A stretch of DNA of 64,000 nt from an uncultured Collinsella sp. (lineage in GTDB: Bacteria > Actinomycetota > Coriobacteriia > Coriobacteriales > Coriobacteriaceae), in contig UQKL01000002.1 in the NCBI GenBank assembly GCA_900541695.1, positions 62,001 to 126,000 of the forward strand, given 5' to 3'. Below the pieces are notes generated by a model that saw only the letters and a program-made list of their open reading frames with translations, ran no database searches and was not told the DNA's origin. The translations under genes and the position numbers were made by a program. The first letter of the stretch is position 1, and the number at the start of each line of letters is the position of its first letter. Below are positions 44,571 through 53,135 of the stretch, one piece after another.

Positions 44571-45506
44571 ATGAACGAACTTAATAGTGACAAGATTGAC
44601 AATCATGAAGATAGTACTCAGGAAAATGAAGAGGTTGAGAATTCTTCGATTAAAAAGCGGGTAATTATTGGTGCCGGTATTGTTGCTTTGCTCATTGCTG
44701 GTTGTGTCGGTGGTTATGCTGGTTACAATTACAAACAAGCATGTAGTGAACATAATCAGCAGGTTGAAGTTTTGTATTCAAAGGCTAGCGATAGTGTTGC
44801 TGCCTTTAAGGTTGATCCTGGGCTACTAACTTTTGAGCAACGTCTTGATACCATTAAAAATGCTCAAAATAATAAAGAGATTTTGAATAAAGAAATCTCT
44901 AATGACAGTTTTAAGTATGCGGATGGCACTTCCCCTGATTGGACGAAGTTGCTCAATAAATACGATTCCATTATTAAAGGCTGCCGTAAGGCTCAAAATA
45001 ATGAGTGGAATACTTCTGTAACTGACCATGTTAATTTTGATGTAAATTCTACTGAAGATACTGACTCTCTCCAACAGCATATTAATAGCCTCAATGGTCT
45101 TCTTAATGATATTTCTAATAAAGATAATCAGAAGCTTATTTTTGAAGATGCCAAAAAGGATTCTAATCTGTTCATTGATCAAATCAATGAACAGATTAGT
45201 CGTTATCAAACTCGTATTGATGATGTAAATAAGGCAAAAGCAGAGGCTGAGGCGAAGACTCAAGAGGAAGTGGCGCAGACTCAGCAGCAGGCTTCTCAGC
45301 AAAATAATTATTCCAACAATTCTTATAGCGGTAATAATTATTCTGGTGGAAGCGGCTATTCGGGAGGCTCCTCTAACGGCGGCGGTAAAGTAGTCATTAA
45401 AACTCTGGATGTTTATGACGAAAATGGCAATTATGTGGGGTCTACTCATTGGTATAGCGATGGTACCTGTGACGATCCCTATTCTGCTGGTATGGGCGGA
45501 TTTTAA
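44571..45506 (+). CDS. AT-rich orphan gene: single-pass membrane protein with coiled coil and Gly/Ser/Asn tail
   Basis: A 311-residue protein of unknown family. Residues 1-30 are acidic and cytoplasmic, with one helix at about 33-56 (VIIGAGIVALLIAGCVGGYAGY). An extracytoplasmic helical region rich in Lys/Asn/Asp/Gln follows (about 60-235), ending in an Ala/Glu/Gln coiled coil. Then come a low-complexity Asn/Ser/Gly/Tyr stretch (about 245-275) and a terminal domain KVVIKTLDVYDENGNYVGSTHWYSDGTCDDP. Codons are strongly A/T-ending (AAT, AAA, GAT, TCT), in sharp contrast to all neighbours, so recent transfer is likely. A GAGGGG Shine-Dalgarno precedes ATG 44571. A surface or envelope role is a guess from topology. 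Confidence 0.8.
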   Translation: MNELNSDKIDNHEDSTQENEEVENSSIKKRVIIGAGIVALLIAGCVGGYAGYNYKQACSEHNQQVEVLYSKASDSVAAFKVDPGLLTFEQRLDTIKNAQNNKEILNKEISNDSFKYADGTSPDWTKLLNKYDSIIKGCRKAQNNEWNTSVTDHVNFDVNSTEDTDSLQQHINSLNGLLNDISNKDNQKLIFEDAKKDSNLFIDQINEQISRYQTRIDDVNKAKAEAEAKTQEEVAQTQQQASQQNNYSNNSYSGNNYSGGSGYSGGSSNGGGKVVIKTLDVYDENGNYVGSTHWYSDGTCDDPYSAGMGGF

Positions 45507-45550
45507 AATATACTAATTTTTAAAAATAATTATCGACCCATAGCGCAAAG

Positions 45551-45588
45551 AAGCGGCCCCGCGATCGGAGTTGATCGCGGGGCCGCTT
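45551..45588. terminator. Strong perfect hairpin 3' of the FmdB gene
   Basis: A 16-base perfect stem (AAGCGGCCCCGCGATC and its complement) has loop GGAGTT. It lies five bases beyond the 3' end of the minus-strand FmdB gene. Only a short CTTTG follows on that strand, so termination efficiency is uncertain. Confidence 0.65.
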
Positions 45589-45592
45589 GTCA

Positions 45593-45829
45593 CTAGTGGT
45601 TATGCGGGCAGTTGGCGCAACAGCCACTGGTGGCGCTGGTGCTGGAGCCACCACTGCGCTGGTCGGTGTTGTAGAAACCGCTGCCGTCGAACTTAATGCC
45701 GCTGGCCGAGAACGTCTTGGATGCCGGGGCACCGCAGCTGGGGCATACGACCTCGGGCGTCTCGGTCATGGGATGCTCAACCTCAAACACGTTGCCGCAG
45801 CTCGTGCACTTGTAATCGTAGCGCGCCAT
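45593..45829 (-). CDS. FmdB family zinc ribbon protein
   Basis: A 78-residue protein. The FmdB/CxxC_CXXC_SSSS ribbon reads YDYKCTSCGNVFEVEHPM then VVCPSCGAPASKTFSASGIKFDGSGFY. Four cysteines bind one zinc. The C-terminal tail is Ser/Gly-rich and ends CCANCPHNH, with three more Cys and two His that could bind a second metal. The ATG follows GGAAG. FmdB proteins were named from formamidase operons but their role is unknown; they are widespread in Actinobacteria. Confidence 0.92.
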   Translation of the reverse strand: MARYDYKCTSCGNVFEVEHPMTETPEVVCPSCGAPASKTFSASGIKFDGSGFYNTDQRSGGSSTSATSGCCANCPHNH

Positions 45830-45917
45830 AATACTTCCTTTTCAGCACAAAGCGGGCAGATCGCTCTGCCCGCAAAAATTCAAACAGCTGTAACTGTACC
45901 CTATATCCGGGGTTTTA

Positions 45918-48900
45918 TCACGCTTCGCCCCAGAATCTATGGGTGCTGCGCAGGAGCTCCGCAGTTTTCTCCTCAGCCGCAGCAATGTCGGCCTCCTGCG
46001 CCTGCCAGGTCCAGTTGCCCGTGGCCACGCCCGGCACGTTCATACGTGCATCGTCGCCCAGCCCCAGCACGTCCTGCAGCGGCATCATCACGAGCGGAGC
46101 ATCGCTTGCCAGGGCATCGCCCATGAGCTCGCTTGCCAATGCAATGCCGCTCGGGTCGTCGCCGCCCGCAAAGGAATGCGTGCACCATCCGGCAAGCGTT
46201 GAGGTGTCGTGCGTCGAGGTGTACAGGATCTTGCCAGGCGTGGGATGAATTCCGCAGCGAACGTCGTAGTTGCTAAACTCCAGCACGTCCATGCCGGGGA
46301 AACCGCAGGTCGAAGCCATGGCGCGAACGCCAGGCGTCAGATAGCCTAGATCCTCGGCGATAAAGTTGAGCGGACCCAGCTCGTCGTAGGCGGTCTGGAA
46401 CAGGTCTTTGCCTGGTCCCGCAAGCCAGCGGCCGTCGGCACAGGCCTCGCCGGCGGGGATGCTAAAGTAGCTGTGGAAACCCAGGAAGTGGTCCAGGCGC
46501 ACACGGTCGTAGAGCGCGAACGCACGACGCAGGCGATCCATCCACCAGCGATAGCCGTTCTTCTTCATGTGATCCCAGCGGAAGGTGGGGTTTCCCCACA
46601 CCTGGCCCTCGGGCGCAAAGTTGTCGGGCGGCGCGCCCGAAATTTCAATCGCCTTGCCGGTGTCGGATAGCCAGAAGTTTTCGGGCTCGCTCCACGCGTC
46701 GGCCGAATCGTCCGAGACATACATCGGGATATCGCCGATGACCTCGATGCCCTTCTTGTGTGCATAGTTCATAAGCTCGCACCAGGCAAGGTCAAAGCGA
46801 TACTGCATGTACGCCTGCAGCTCGGCCTCGTCGTGGAATCGCTTGTCATCGATCAGGTACTCGTTGTAGCGCGCGACATCCGCCGGCCAATCGTGGCGCG
46901 ACAGTCCCTCAAAGTGCTTCTTTACCGCCATGTAGACGCAGTACTTCTCGAGCCAGTCGGCGTTGCGATGTTTAAACGCCGTGTACAGCGGGTCGGCATC
47001 CTCGCCGCCGCGGGTCTTCCAGGTGACGAAGTCGGCGGCCAGCTCCTCGTGGCTCTCGGGCAGCAGGTCGATATTGCCTGCAAAGGCCGAAGGACCGGCG
47101 TAGGGGGAGCGGAAGAAGTCCGTCGGGTTGACGGGAAGGACCTGCCAGTAGCGCATGCCCATGGCGGCCAGGTGGTCGATAAAACGACGCGTGGGCGCAC
47201 CGATTGTGCCGGGCTTGCCGTCATCGGTCGGCACCGAGGTGATGTGGCATACGACGCCCGCGCCGTGGTCGAGCGGCTCCTGCAGGCGCTTCTCGGCATG
47301 GTGATAGATGATCGAAGAGCCCAGCGGGTACAGGTCGAGCGTGACGGTACCGTTGTGGATTTCGCACTCGTGGCCGCTGATCACGTCGCTTGCGCATTCG
47401 CCGAGCGCCGGAATCGTCACGCAGTGCGAATTGCGCAGGCTGCGGTTGATGATAACCGTCGCGGCCTCGCCGTCTTTGCCCGTGCGGGTGTAGGCCAAGA
47501 CGTCGTCGTTGAGCGCAAAGGCCTTGATCTCGCCATCGACCATAAACGGTAACGCGCGGCGAATGGCAGATGCGTTCTTAACGATGGCTAGCGTATCGAA
47601 GTCGTGGAGTTGGTCCTTGGTCGGCAGGGTGCGGCGGTTGCCCGGATCGGTGAGGCCCTCCAAGCCGTACTCGTCGCCATAATAGATCGAGGGCACTCCT
47701 GGGAAGGTCATCTGCATGAGCGTTGCCAACCAAAAACGGCTCTTGGCCAGGCCCATCGAGTTCTCGTCCAGGCGCCATTTGCTGCGCTCGCTCTCGGGCA
47801 GCTGCGACTCGTCGGGGCCACCACCGAGCACCGAGATAATGCGCGGGCGGTCGTGGCTCGAAAGCAGATTGAGCGCGCAGGCCAGTGCCTCGCGCGGGTA
47901 GTTCTCGCGCAGGGTCTCGATGTCCTCAGCAGCTTGATAGGCATTCTTGTAGCCCATCAAAAAGCCGATGACCATGTCGCGGAAGGGGTAGTCCATGGCA
48001 GAGTCGAGCTCAGAGCCCTGCAGATAGCGGCGCAGGTGGCCATAGCTGATCTTGTTGGAGGCGTCCTCCCAGACTTCGCCGAGCAGCAGCGCATCGGGTT
48101 TCTCGGCGAGCACGGCCTTTTTGATCTCGGCCAGGAAGTCATCGGAAAGCTCATCGGCCACGTCCAGACGCCAGCCATGGGCGCCGGCGCGCAGCCATTT
48201 TCGGATCACGCCGTCCTTGCCCAGGAGCCGCTCGCGCACCAGTTTGGAGCTCTCATTGATGGCGGGCATGTTGCCCACGCCCCACCAGCAGTCATACGAG
48301 CCGTCCTCATGGAAGTAAAACGCATCGCGCCACGGTGAATCCTCGCTCTGCCAGGCGCCCACGCCGGGATAGTTGCCGTAGCGGTTGAAATAGATCGAAT
48401 CGTCGCCCGTGTGGTTGAAGACGCCGTCCAGGATGATGGAGATGCCCAGCTTCTCGGCTGCCTGGCACAGCTCGGTAAAGTCCTGCTCGGTGCCCAGGAT
48501 CGGGTCGATCTTGGTGTAGTCGGCCGTGTCGTAGCGGTGGTTGCTCGCGGCCTCAAAGATGGGGTTGAGGTAGATGGCCGTAAAGCCTAGCTCGGCAATG
48601 CGGGGCAGGTCATTTTGGATACCCTTGAGCGAGCCGCCGTAAAAATCCCAGGTCTTGATGGAGCCGTCTTCGGCACGCTCGTACTCGGGCGGTTCGTTCC
48701 AGTCCTCGACCATGCGGCGCTGGATTCCTTTGCGCGGTTTTTCAACTTCGGCAAGCGTGCGTTCGCGCCAGTTTTCGTCGCGTGCATAGCGGTCGGGGAA
48801 GATCTGGTAGACCATACCGCGCTCGTACCAAGTGGGACGGTTCTCTCGGTGCTTGTAGACGGTAATCTGGAAGGACGGAACCTCGGCGTAGTTGTAGGTC

Positions 48901-49214
48901 ACACCCTCGCCACCGGTGCGACCCTGCGGTGCACCCAGGCGTACCTCGGGCTGGCCCTCGATGTTGCAGATAAAGCTGTACCAGATAAGACAGGGCTCAG
49001 TGCACTCAAGCCCTACGGTAAATATGCCGTCGCCCTCGTGCGTCATGGGATACAGAGACTCACCGATTTCATCGACCCAGGTGCGCAGGGTGAGCGTTGC
49101 CTGGTTGGGGTCGGCATCCTCCAAAATCACCGATAGCGAAACGGAAGTTCCAGTGGTCACAGCGCCAAACGGAGTACGAAACTGCGGCAGACGGCTGTTG
49201 TGAATCAATCTCAT
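45918..49214 (-). CDS. Fused GH13 alpha-glucosidase/debranching enzyme and GH77 4-alpha-glucanotransferase
   Basis: A 1098-residue two-enzyme chain for glycogen/maltodextrin breakdown. Residues 1-about 115 are a starch-binding-like N-domain, and 125-about 600 the GH13 (neopullulanase-like) barrel with DGVFNHTG, GWRLDVADEL (nucleophile), LLGEVWED (acid/base) and LLSSHDRPR. From about residue 643 a MalQ domain begins (GVVCHITSVPTDDGKPGTIG, WQVLPVNPTDFFRSPYAGPS) with VRLDHFLGF (nucleophile), IAEDLG (acid/base) and THDTSTLAGW. Both active sites look intact. It would trim branches and shuffle oligosaccharides left by the phosphorylase encoded nearby. The Shine-Dalgarno is weak, and TTTACCA boxes lie upstream. 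The GH13 member could be neopullulanase or amylase rather than a strict debranching enzyme. Confidence 0.92.
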   Translation of the reverse strand: MRLIHNSRLPQFRTPFGAVTTGTSVSLSVILEDADPNQATLTLRTWVDEIGESLYPMTHEGDGIFTVGLECTEPCLIWYSFICNIEGQPEVRLGAPQGRTGGEGVTYNYAEVPSFQITVYKHRENRPTWYERGMVYQIFPDRYARDENWRERTLAEVEKPRKGIQRRMVEDWNEPPEYERAEDGSIKTWDFYGGSLKGIQNDLPRIAELGFTAIYLNPIFEAASNHRYDTADYTKIDPILGTEQDFTELCQAAEKLGISIILDGVFNHTGDDSIYFNRYGNYPGVGAWQSEDSPWRDAFYFHEDGSYDCWWGVGNMPAINESSKLVRERLLGKDGVIRKWLRAGAHGWRLDVADELSDDFLAEIKKAVLAEKPDALLLGEVWEDASNKISYGHLRRYLQGSELDSAMDYPFRDMVIGFLMGYKNAYQAAEDIETLRENYPREALACALNLLSSHDRPRIISVLGGGPDESQLPESERSKWRLDENSMGLAKSRFWLATLMQMTFPGVPSIYYGDEYGLEGLTDPGNRRTLPTKDQLHDFDTLAIVKNASAIRRALPFMVDGEIKAFALNDDVLAYTRTGKDGEAATVIINRSLRNSHCVTIPALGECASDVISGHECEIHNGTVTLDLYPLGSSIIYHHAEKRLQEPLDHGAGVVCHITSVPTDDGKPGTIGAPTRRFIDHLAAMGMRYWQVLPVNPTDFFRSPYAGPSAFAGNIDLLPESHEELAADFVTWKTRGGEDADPLYTAFKHRNADWLEKYCVYMAVKKHFEGLSRHDWPADVARYNEYLIDDKRFHDEAELQAYMQYRFDLAWCELMNYAHKKGIEVIGDIPMYVSDDSADAWSEPENFWLSDTGKAIEISGAPPDNFAPEGQVWGNPTFRWDHMKKNGYRWWMDRLRRAFALYDRVRLDHFLGFHSYFSIPAGEACADGRWLAGPGKDLFQTAYDELGPLNFIAEDLGYLTPGVRAMASTCGFPGMDVLEFSNYDVRCGIHPTPGKILYTSTHDTSTLAGWCTHSFAGGDDPSGIALASELMGDALASDAPLVMMPLQDVLGLGDDARMNVPGVATGNWTWQAQEADIAAAEEKTAELLRSTHRFWGEA

Positions 49215-49314
49215 AATTCGGTCCAGTTCAATAGAATCACGGCCTGCGGGCCATGGGCTTTACGCACTGGATGTAAGTATATCTTTTGTACACAGGCTGT
49301 ATAAACAACATCCG

Positions 49315-49356
49315 TTTACCATCGGCGAACGGTTGTCCTAGAAAATCGTTTTACCA
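49315..49356. promoter_or_regulatory. TTTACCA boxes upstream of the GH13-GH77 gene
   Basis: TTTACCA occurs at 49315-49321 and 49350-49356, in the second case within CGTTTTACCACC. The same heptamer and its complement TGGTAAA occur four times at 59421-59508. It lies about 100-140 bases upstream of the gene start on the minus strand. A shared carbohydrate regulator is inferred. Confidence 0.45.
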
Positions 49357-49420
49357 CCCAAATTATCGCGATATTCAAATGTGCCTATACCGATACTATT
49401 TGTAGCCAAACAAAAGTAAC

Positions 49421-49554
49421 CCGGTTTACTACGACGAATTGAATGATCTCAACCAGGGTCATTTTGGTGATATTAAAACCGCAGGTAGAGGCGTTGCCAA
49501 TTTCGTAGATTACCCGCCGTGGTCGGCCGGAGCCATTTTGTCGTAGTAAACCGG
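49421..49554. repeat. Intergenic dyad element (TACTACG arm family), copy 2
   Basis: Perfect 15-base arms CCGGTTTACTACGAC (49421-49435) and complement (49540-49554) are separated by 104 bases that contain AAAACCGCAGGTAGA near 49476, a word also at the centre of the element at 15926-16083. It fills much of the 431-base spacer between glgA and the GH13-GH77 gene (49215-49645). I see no gene there. Confidence 0.75.
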
Positions 49555-49580
49555 CCCTCTTTTTAATGGAGAAGTTCAAC

Positions 49581-49617
49581 GCAAAAGAGGGCGCCTGGTT
49601 GGGACGCCCTCTTTTGC
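49581..49617. terminator. Terminator of glgA, usable in both directions
   Basis: GCAAAAGAGGGCG and CGCCCTCTTTTGC form a 13-base perfect stem around an 11-base loop. The T-run for the minus strand is part of the stem. Confidence 0.85.
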
Positions 49618-49645
49618 TTTGAGGATTAAGTTTTAATCGTCCGGA

Positions 49646-51913
49646 TTAGTGGCGCTTGCGGGTGGCCGTTGCCTTACGGACGGAGGTCTTCTTGGTCGGA
49701 GCCTTTTCCTCGGCCGGAACAGCGGGGGAGATCGGGGCCTCCTTGGCGGGCTCGGCCTTAGCCTCTGCCTTGGGAGCTGCAGCCTTGGTCGTGGTCTTCT
49801 TGGCCGTCGTCGTAGAGCGCTTGCGCGTGGTGGTCTTGGCAGCCGGCTTTGCCTCGACAGTTGCCTTGGCCTTGGGCTCGGAGGGCGCCTCCTCGACCTT
49901 GTCGGCGGGCTTTGCAGCAGCCTTCGGGGTCGTCTTCGCGGCGGCCTTCGTCGTAGCGGCCTTGGTCGTCGTCGACTTCGTAGCCGTGACCTTCTTGGCA
50001 GTCGTGGTCTTGGTCGCAGCCGTCTTCTTGGCAGCGGTCTTGGCCGGAGCCTTTGCCGCGGGCTCGGCCTTTGCCTCGGGAGCGGCCTCGGCCTCGGCGG
50101 CCTTCTTGGCAGCGGCGGTCGTACGCTTGCGCGTAGTCGATGCCTTGGCAGTAGTTCCCTTAGCGGCGCTAGTCTTGCTAGCAGCGGCCTTCGTGGTCGT
50201 GGCCTTCTTGGCCGTTGTCTTGCGAGTCGTCGTCTTCTTGGCGGCAGGCTTCGCAGCGGGCTTAACTTCGGCCTCGGCCGCCGGCTTCTCCTCGGCCTTG
50301 GGCTCCTCAACAGCAGCGGGCTCCTTAACGGTCGCCGCAGGTTCGGCCTCAGCGGCAGCGGGCTCCTTAACGGTCGCCGCAGGTTCGGCCTCAGCGGCAG
50401 CGGGCTCATCGACAGCTGCAACTTCAGCCACAGCCGCCGGCCTTTCAATCTCAGGGTGCATAAAGAAGTACAGGTCCAGATACTTATCGGCCGAGCGCGT
50501 CCAGCTAAAGTCCTGGCTCATGGCCTGCGTGACCAGCTTGTTCCATGCCTCACGGTTATCCCAGAACAGGCGCGCCGCGCGGAAGACCGCGTCGCCCATC
50601 TCGTCGCCATTAAAGTTGCTAAACGAGAAGCCCGTGCCCTCGCCGGTGAACTCGTTATACGGGATCACGGTGTCCTTCAAGCCACCGGTCTCGCGCACGA
50701 TGGGTAGGGTGCCGTAGCGCATGGCGATGATCTGCGACAGACCGCAAGGCTCAAACTTCGAAGGCATCAGGAACATATCGGCGGCGGCGTACATGCGCTG
50801 CGACAGCGCCGGGTCAAATTCGATGCGTGCGGCCATGGTGCCGGGGTACTTGTCCTGGAAGTAGCGCAGGCCGTCCTCGTAGTCGCGGTCGCCGGTGCCC
50901 AGCACCGCCACCTGCACGCCGCCGGACAGGATGCGGTCGAGCGCGTACATGACCAGGTCCATGCCCTTCTGGCGCGTCAGGCGCGTGACCATCACCATAA
51001 GCGGGCGGTCGTCGCGAACCTCGAGGCCCAGCTCCTCCTGCAGCTTGGCCTTGCACACGGCCTTGCCGGAACGGTCGTCAACCGTGTAGTTGGCGGCAAT
51101 GCGCTTGTCGGTTGCCGGGTCAAAGGCCGCCACGTCAATGCCGTTGAGGATGCCCTGCAGCGCATAGGAGCGCTCGCGCAGCACGCCGTCCAGGCCCTCG
51201 CCAAACTCGGGCGTCTGGATCTCGCCCGCATAGGTGGGGCTCACCGTGGTGATGGCATCGGCATAGTGCAGCGCGCCCAGCATGTAGTTGATACTGCAGG
51301 CGTCGCAACGCAACTGCGTAGCTGCCGCCGGAATATGCGCCACACCTAGGATGTCCTCCATCACGGTGTCGCTAAACTGGCCCTGGAACGCTACGTTGTG
51401 GATCGAGAACACGGTCTTGACGCGGTCGTACAGCGGCAGGCCCTGGTAGAACTCGCGCAAGAACACGGGCGCCAGCGCCGTCTGCCAGTCGTTGCAGTGC
51501 AGGATGTCGCACTCAAAACCGGCCGGCAGGTGCTGCAGGCTTTCGGTGATGGCCTTGGAGAAGAACGCAAAGCGTTCGCCGTCGTCAAAGAAGCCGTACG
51601 GATAGTCGCGCGCAAAGTAGCGCTCGTTGTCCACGAACATATAGGTGACGCCGTCGCGCTCGAGCTTCTCCAGCCCGCAGTACTCATTGCGCCAGCCCAG
51701 GCTCACGTAAAAGTCGGCAAAGTGCTCCATTTGCGCCTTGTATTCGTCCTTGATGGTGGCGTACTTGGGCACCATCACGATGACCTCGGCGCCGGCGCGC
51801 ACGAGTGCCGCAGGCAGCGAGCCCGCTACGTCGCCCAGGCCACCGGTCTTAACAAACGGTGCGCACTCGGCCGAGGCAAACACGATCTGCATCTTTTTGC
51901 TGGAATCTGCCAT
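49646..51913 (-). CDS. glgA: Glycogen synthase with long histone H1-like C-terminal tail
   Basis: Adds glucose from ADP-glucose to glycogen. ATG 51913 (755 residues) follows GGGAG; an ATG four codons upstream is less well placed. The GT5 enzyme spans about 1-485, the usual full length (FASAECAPFVKTGGLGDVAGS, HNDWQT-like HCNDWQTALAP, VTRLTRQKGMDLV, SKFEPCGLSQIIAMRYG). A further about 265 residues follow: first an Ala/Glu/Pro part with an exact 14-residue tandem duplication, then Lys/Ala/Thr-rich repeats such as AAKKTTTRKTTAKKATT, strongly basic and with no hydrophobic core. The tail resembles histone H1/AlgP-type DNA- or polyanion-binding regions. GlgB at 56914 has a similar tail. Confidence 0.95.
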   Translation of the reverse strand: MADSSKKMQIVFASAECAPFVKTGGLGDVAGSLPAALVRAGAEVIVMVPKYATIKDEYKAQMEHFADFYVSLGWRNEYCGLEKLERDGVTYMFVDNERYFARDYPYGFFDDGERFAFFSKAITESLQHLPAGFECDILHCNDWQTALAPVFLREFYQGLPLYDRVKTVFSIHNVAFQGQFSDTVMEDILGVAHIPAAATQLRCDACSINYMLGALHYADAITTVSPTYAGEIQTPEFGEGLDGVLRERSYALQGILNGIDVAAFDPATDKRIAANYTVDDRSGKAVCKAKLQEELGLEVRDDRPLMVMVTRLTRQKGMDLVMYALDRILSGGVQVAVLGTGDRDYEDGLRYFQDKYPGTMAARIEFDPALSQRMYAAADMFLMPSKFEPCGLSQIIAMRYGTLPIVRETGGLKDTVIPYNEFTGEGTGFSFSNFNGDEMGDAVFRAARLFWDNREAWNKLVTQAMSQDFSWTRSADKYLDLYFFMHPEIERPAAVAEVAAVDEPAAAEAEPAATVKEPAAAEAEPAATVKEPAAVEEPKAEEKPAAEAEVKPAAKPAAKKTTTRKTTAKKATTTKAAASKTSAAKGTTAKASTTRKRTTAAAKKAAEAEAAPEAKAEPAAKAPAKTAAKKTAATKTTTAKKVTATKSTTTKAATTKAAAKTTPKAAAKPADKVEEAPSEPKAKATVEAKPAAKTTTRKRSTTTAKKTTTKAAAPKAEAKAEPAKEAPISPAVPAEEKAPTKKTSVRKATATRKRH
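50313..50396. repeat. Two exact 42-base tandem repeats inside glgA
   Basis: Units 50313-50354 and 50355-50396 are identical, followed by a partial third unit. They encode 14 residues (EPAAAEAEPAATVK register) in the acidic start of the GlgA tail. Perfect identity suggests a recent slippage event. Confidence 0.92.
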
Positions 51914-52003
51914 ATTGTCTCCCATATTCCAATTCGAGAATAGCCGCCTGGCGCTAACCGGGCGGCTATTCTACATGTTACGAGCGATGTTGCGGTGTCA
52001 ACG

Positions 52004-53131
52004 TTAACGTACGATGGTGGTGTCGGAAGTTAACGGAGCCTTTCCCAGCACCAGGATGTTCTCGGGCGTGCCGCGAAGCTCGGTGTTGGTGGGAACCACG
52101 TTGTTCTTGTCCAGGATGGCGTTCTCAACGCGGGCGCCGCTCTTGATGATGCAGCTCTGGTTGATGATCGAGTTGGTCACCGAAGCGCCTTCCTCGACCA
52201 CGACGCCGCGCGACAGGATCGAGTTGCGCACGGTGCCTTTGATGATGCAGCCGGCCGAGATGATCGAGTTGCACGCGTGGCTGCCGGTCGCATAGCGCGA
52301 AGGCGGCACGTCGTGAGCCTTGGTCAGGATCGGGCGCTCGGGGTCAAAGAGCTGATCGGCCACGGTCTGGTCGAGCAGGTCCATGCTGCGGCGGTACAGC
52401 GACTTCTCGCTAAACACGCCCACGACCTCGCCCTTGTACTCGTAGCTGCACACGTCGATGTTGCCAAAGTCGCCCTGGAGTGCCTCGAGCAGGTCCAGAT
52501 AGTCGGCGGCCTGGTAGTGGTCGATAATCTCGAGCAGCGTCTCGCGGTTGACGATGCAGCAGTCCATAGAGGCGTTGTCGCCGTACACGACGCCGGCGCT
52601 CACGCCCGTCAGGCGGCCGTTCTCGTTAATCTCGAGTTTGGTCTCGTCATCGACGTTGCGCGTGGCCTTGCAGTACACCACGGTCATCTGAGCGCCGGAG
52701 TTCTCGTGCGCGTCGATGATGGTGTTGAGGTCCATGTTAAAGATGATGTTGGTGCCCATCATCACAACATAGGGCTTGTCCGAGCGCTGGAACAGCGTCT
52801 TGTTGGAGATGATGTCGCGCAGCAGGAAGCGCATGCCGCCCTTGGTGGTGCCATACGCGTTGCCGGGCACCATGAACAGGCCGCCCTTCTTGCGGTCCAG
52901 GCCCCAGTCCTTACCCGAGCCCACGTGGTCGATCAGCGAGCGGTAGTTTCCCGGCATGACGACGCCGACGGTCTTGATGCCGGCATTCATCATGTTGGAC
53001 AGCGGGAAGTCGATCAGGCGGTAGCGGCCCAAAAAGGGAACGGACGCGATGGGACGGTCCTTGAGCAGCACGCTGCCGTAAGTCGAAGAGTAGTTAGCGG
53101 TGATATAACCGATGGCCTTGCGATTGATCAT
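52004..53131 (-). CDS. glgD: Glucose-1-phosphate adenylyltransferase subunit GlgD
   Basis: A 375-residue regulatory-type subunit of ADP-glucose pyrophosphorylase. It starts INRKAIGYITANYSSTYGSVLLKDRPIASVPFLGRYRLIDF, which lacks the GGxGxRL nucleotide loop of GlgC, as usual for GlgD. The C-terminal left-handed beta-helix carries hexapeptide repeats (ISAGCIIKGTVRNSILSRGVVV). In Firmicutes GlgC and GlgD form a mixed enzyme. ATG 53131 follows AAGGGGG and is four bases after the glgC stop. It is read in the same direction as glgC and glgA. Confidence 0.93.
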   Translation of the reverse strand: MINRKAIGYITANYSSTYGSVLLKDRPIASVPFLGRYRLIDFPLSNMMNAGIKTVGVVMPGNYRSLIDHVGSGKDWGLDRKKGGLFMVPGNAYGTTKGGMRFLLRDIISNKTLFQRSDKPYVVMMGTNIIFNMDLNTIIDAHENSGAQMTVVYCKATRNVDDETKLEINENGRLTGVSAGVVYGDNASMDCCIVNRETLLEIIDHYQAADYLDLLEALQGDFGNIDVCSYEYKGEVVGVFSEKSLYRRSMDLLDQTVADQLFDPERPILTKAHDVPPSRYATGSHACNSIISAGCIIKGTVRNSILSRGVVVEEGASVTNSIINQSCIIKSGARVENAILDKNNVVPTNTELRGTPENILVLGKAPLTSDTTIVR

Positions 53132-53135
53132 CGGA

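Noticed and set aside
49649..50717. Two long plus-strand frames opposite the glgA tail
   Set aside because: Low-complexity Gly/Leu/Ser/Arg and Ala/Val chains are shadows of the Lys/Ala/Thr repeats on the minus strand. The GT5 domain fixes the true frame.
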